Shown: positions 5,159 through 6,286 of the stretch, in pieces
How the letters are laid out: each line of letters opens with the position of its first letter
How positions within the stretch are numbered: the first letter of the stretch is position 1
Assembly (NCBI GenBank): GCA_031260615.1
Contig: JAISLG010000109.1
Span: 1 to 6,286, forward strand
Direction: 5' to 3'
Length of the DNA: 6,286 bases
Source of the DNA: Oscillospiraceae bacterium
Lineage (GTDB): Bacteria; Bacillota; Clostridia; Oscillospirales; Ruminococcaceae
Translations under genes and position numbers: made by a program
Notes under the pieces: generated by a model
Databases searched by the model: none
What the model was told of the DNA's origin: nothing
The model's input: the letters and a program-made list of their open reading frames with translations, nothing else

Positions 5159-6286
5159 ATGAAAAACAAGCGTAGTATGCTGATAGGTTGGGGGGCAGGT
5201 GTCCTCTCGACAACCTTAGTGACGGGTATTATTACCGCTGTCAGTGCATCGGGCGGTAATGTCTGGGGAGATGTAAACAAGGACGGCATTGTTAATATCG
5301 GCGATGTAATACACCTTAGGCGATACTTGGCAGGGTGGGACGGTTACGGCGACCCCGATGATACCGATGCCACCAAAACAACAGGCATTACTCGGACAAC
5401 CGCAACCACAAGTTATGTGGATATAAACGGCAACCTTACGTCCGATAAAACCACAACCTCTCAATCAATTTGGACGGACACCCCCGAAACAACAAGCATA
5501 AACACAATAACCACACTCAGCACGAAAACCGAAACCGCCAAAACTACAACAGGCACTGCGTTTACTACTATCACGACGCTTGCTACCGATTTGACAACCA
5601 CGAACACTACGAGTACAACCGCTGTTACGAAGACAACGGCACTCAATACAACCAACACGGCAGGCACAACTGCCGTAACTACCACGGCAACCGTAACTAC
5701 AAATACTACTGCAAGCGGTGAACGGTTATACAATGGCAAACCCGTACTCGATTGGAAACCCGCACCGCCTAACCCGTGGACTTGGTACGCAAAAGGTACA
5801 TTAGTCCTGTATGACGGGTATATATGGGAACTTAACGCCGTAGAAGTGTCTTATGAGGACGCGGTAAAAGACCCTAACCCAATTTATGACGCGGATAACG
5901 CCGACCCAAGTGTAGGATATTCCGCTATGCGCGGTAACGGTGCCGAACCCGGCGGTTCGTGGAATTTCTATGTCAAACGCGTTGCCGCTCCGTCCGAATG
6001 GGATACATCAACTACAACCGCTCCGTCCGCCACAAGCACAAGCGGCGATACACAAGGCGGTTATCAAGCCCTGTATCCGTTACTTGACGTGTCTAAATCT
6101 GAACCGGGCGCGTACCTCAACGAAAGTAAATTATGCTACCTCACGTTTGATGATGGTCCGAATACCGCCACTACCCCCGCGTTGCTCAACAAACTCGATA
6201 CACTTGGGATAAAAGCAACATTCTTCCTTGTGCCGAGAGATACCGCCGAGAGCAAAGCGTTAATTAAGCAGATTTATGACAGCGGT
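5159..6286 (+). CDS. Secreted dockerin- and CBM-containing polysaccharide deacetylase (CE4), 3'-truncated
   Basis: 376 codons are open to the window end. Order: basic start (KNKR) and hydrophobic segment forming a signal peptide, cleavage plausible after VSA (28-30); one dockerin-like calcium repeat GDVNKDGIVNIGDVIHLRRY (37-56) with Asp38, Asn40, Asp42, Asn46 and Asp49 in the loop; a Thr-rich linker (about 71-184); a module (about 190-274) with WYAKGTLVLYDGYIWE and EPGGSWNFY, resembling CBM5/12 carbohydrate-binding modules; a short Thr/Ser linker (281-297); and the start of a NodB/CE4 domain with YLTFDDGP (327-334, catalytic Asp331 and metal ligand Asp332) and KATFFLVP (352-359). CE4 enzymes de-N-acetylate or de-O-acetylate chitin, peptidoglycan or xylan with a bound metal; the HxxxH metal motif lies beyond the window. 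A GAGGTG site (5148-5153) lies five bases before the ATG at 5159. Exported, probably cell-surface or cellulosome-associated; the natural substrate cannot be told. Confidence 0.9.
   Translation, partial: MKNKRSMLIGWGAGVLSTTLVTGIITAVSASGGNVWGDVNKDGIVNIGDVIHLRRYLAGWDGYGDPDDTDATKTTGITRTTATTSYVDINGNLTSDKTTTSQSIWTDTPETTSINTITTLSTKTETAKTTTGTAFTTITTLATDLTTTNTTSTTAVTKTTALNTTNTAGTTAVTTTATVTTNTTASGERLYNGKPVLDWKPAPPNPWTWYAKGTLVLYDGYIWELNAVEVSYEDAVKDPNPIYDADNADPSVGYSAMRGNGAEPGGSWNFYVKRVAAPSEWDTSTTTAPSATSTSGDTQGGYQALYPLLDVSKSEPGAYLNESKLCYLTFDDGPNTATTPALLNKLDTLGIKATFFLVPRDTAESKALIKQIYDSG
5369..5710 (+). repeat. Low-complexity region coding a Thr-rich linker
   Basis: About 114 codons are dominated by ACN threonine codons with scattered Ala, Asn, Ser and Lys. 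This is a non-exact, compositionally biased repeat that encodes an extended and probably O-glycosylated spacer between the dockerin-like repeat and the binding module. Such linkers are common in Ruminococcus cellulosomal proteins. The strong ACN periodicity also keeps other frames open on both strands; those frames are shadows. Confidence 0.85.

Noticed and set aside
5461..5739. Open frames on both strands across the Thr-rich linker (Val-rich on minus, Asn/His/Tyr-rich on plus)
   Set aside because: They arise from the ACN codon periodicity of the linker; the frame with signal peptide, dockerin-like repeat and CE4 motif runs through the same DNA.

Overview
The window looks like the end of a metagenome-assembled or draft contig from an anaerobic gut or rumen Firmicute, most likely of the Ruminococcaceae/Oscillospirales type. 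The main pointers are a secreted protein that combines a dockerin-like calcium repeat, a long threonine-rich linker and a CE4 deacetylase domain, together with moderate G+C coding DNA and AT-rich intergenic DNA. The lineage is inferred from these traits; there is no rRNA or other marker gene in the window.

Layout. Bases 14-46 are Illumina adapter, so genomic sequence starts at about base 47. It opens inside a plus-strand gene for a VUT/YhhQ-type queuosine-precursor transporter (only the C-terminal two thirds are present). A strong bidirectional hairpin terminator (499-538) separates it from a convergent minus-strand acyl-CoA synthetase of the medium-chain/acetyl-CoA ligase type (554-2290). 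A 327-bp divergent intergenic region (2291-2617) carries one good sigma-A promoter for each direction, an imperfect dyad between them, and a GC-rich, highly foldable leader RNA in front of glyA. The leader has a terminator-like hairpin with a T-run and mutually exclusive pairings, which suggests an attenuator or riboswitch-like control element of a class I do not recognise.

Then come glyA (serine hydroxymethyltransferase, 2618-3874), a 202-bp stretch with two tiny possible ORFs (one of which looks like a short gene cut by a TGA), a 74-residue hypothetical charged helical protein (4077-4301), and a tatD-family nuclease that overlaps it by four bases (4298-5077). The last gene (5159 to the window end, cut off) encodes an exported protein with a signal peptide, an N-terminal single dockerin-like repeat, a Thr-rich linker, a CBM5/12-like module and the first catalytic motif of a NodB/CE4 polysaccharide deacetylase.

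The genes do not form one pathway. glyA supplies glycine and one-carbon units; the transporter salvages a tRNA-modification precursor; the acyl-CoA ligase activates a carboxylic acid with ATP; TatD is a metal-dependent deoxyribonuclease; and the last gene belongs to extracellular carbohydrate or cell-wall processing. The points most worth a second look are the glyA leader, the unusual domain order of the last protein, and the small-ORF region after glyA.
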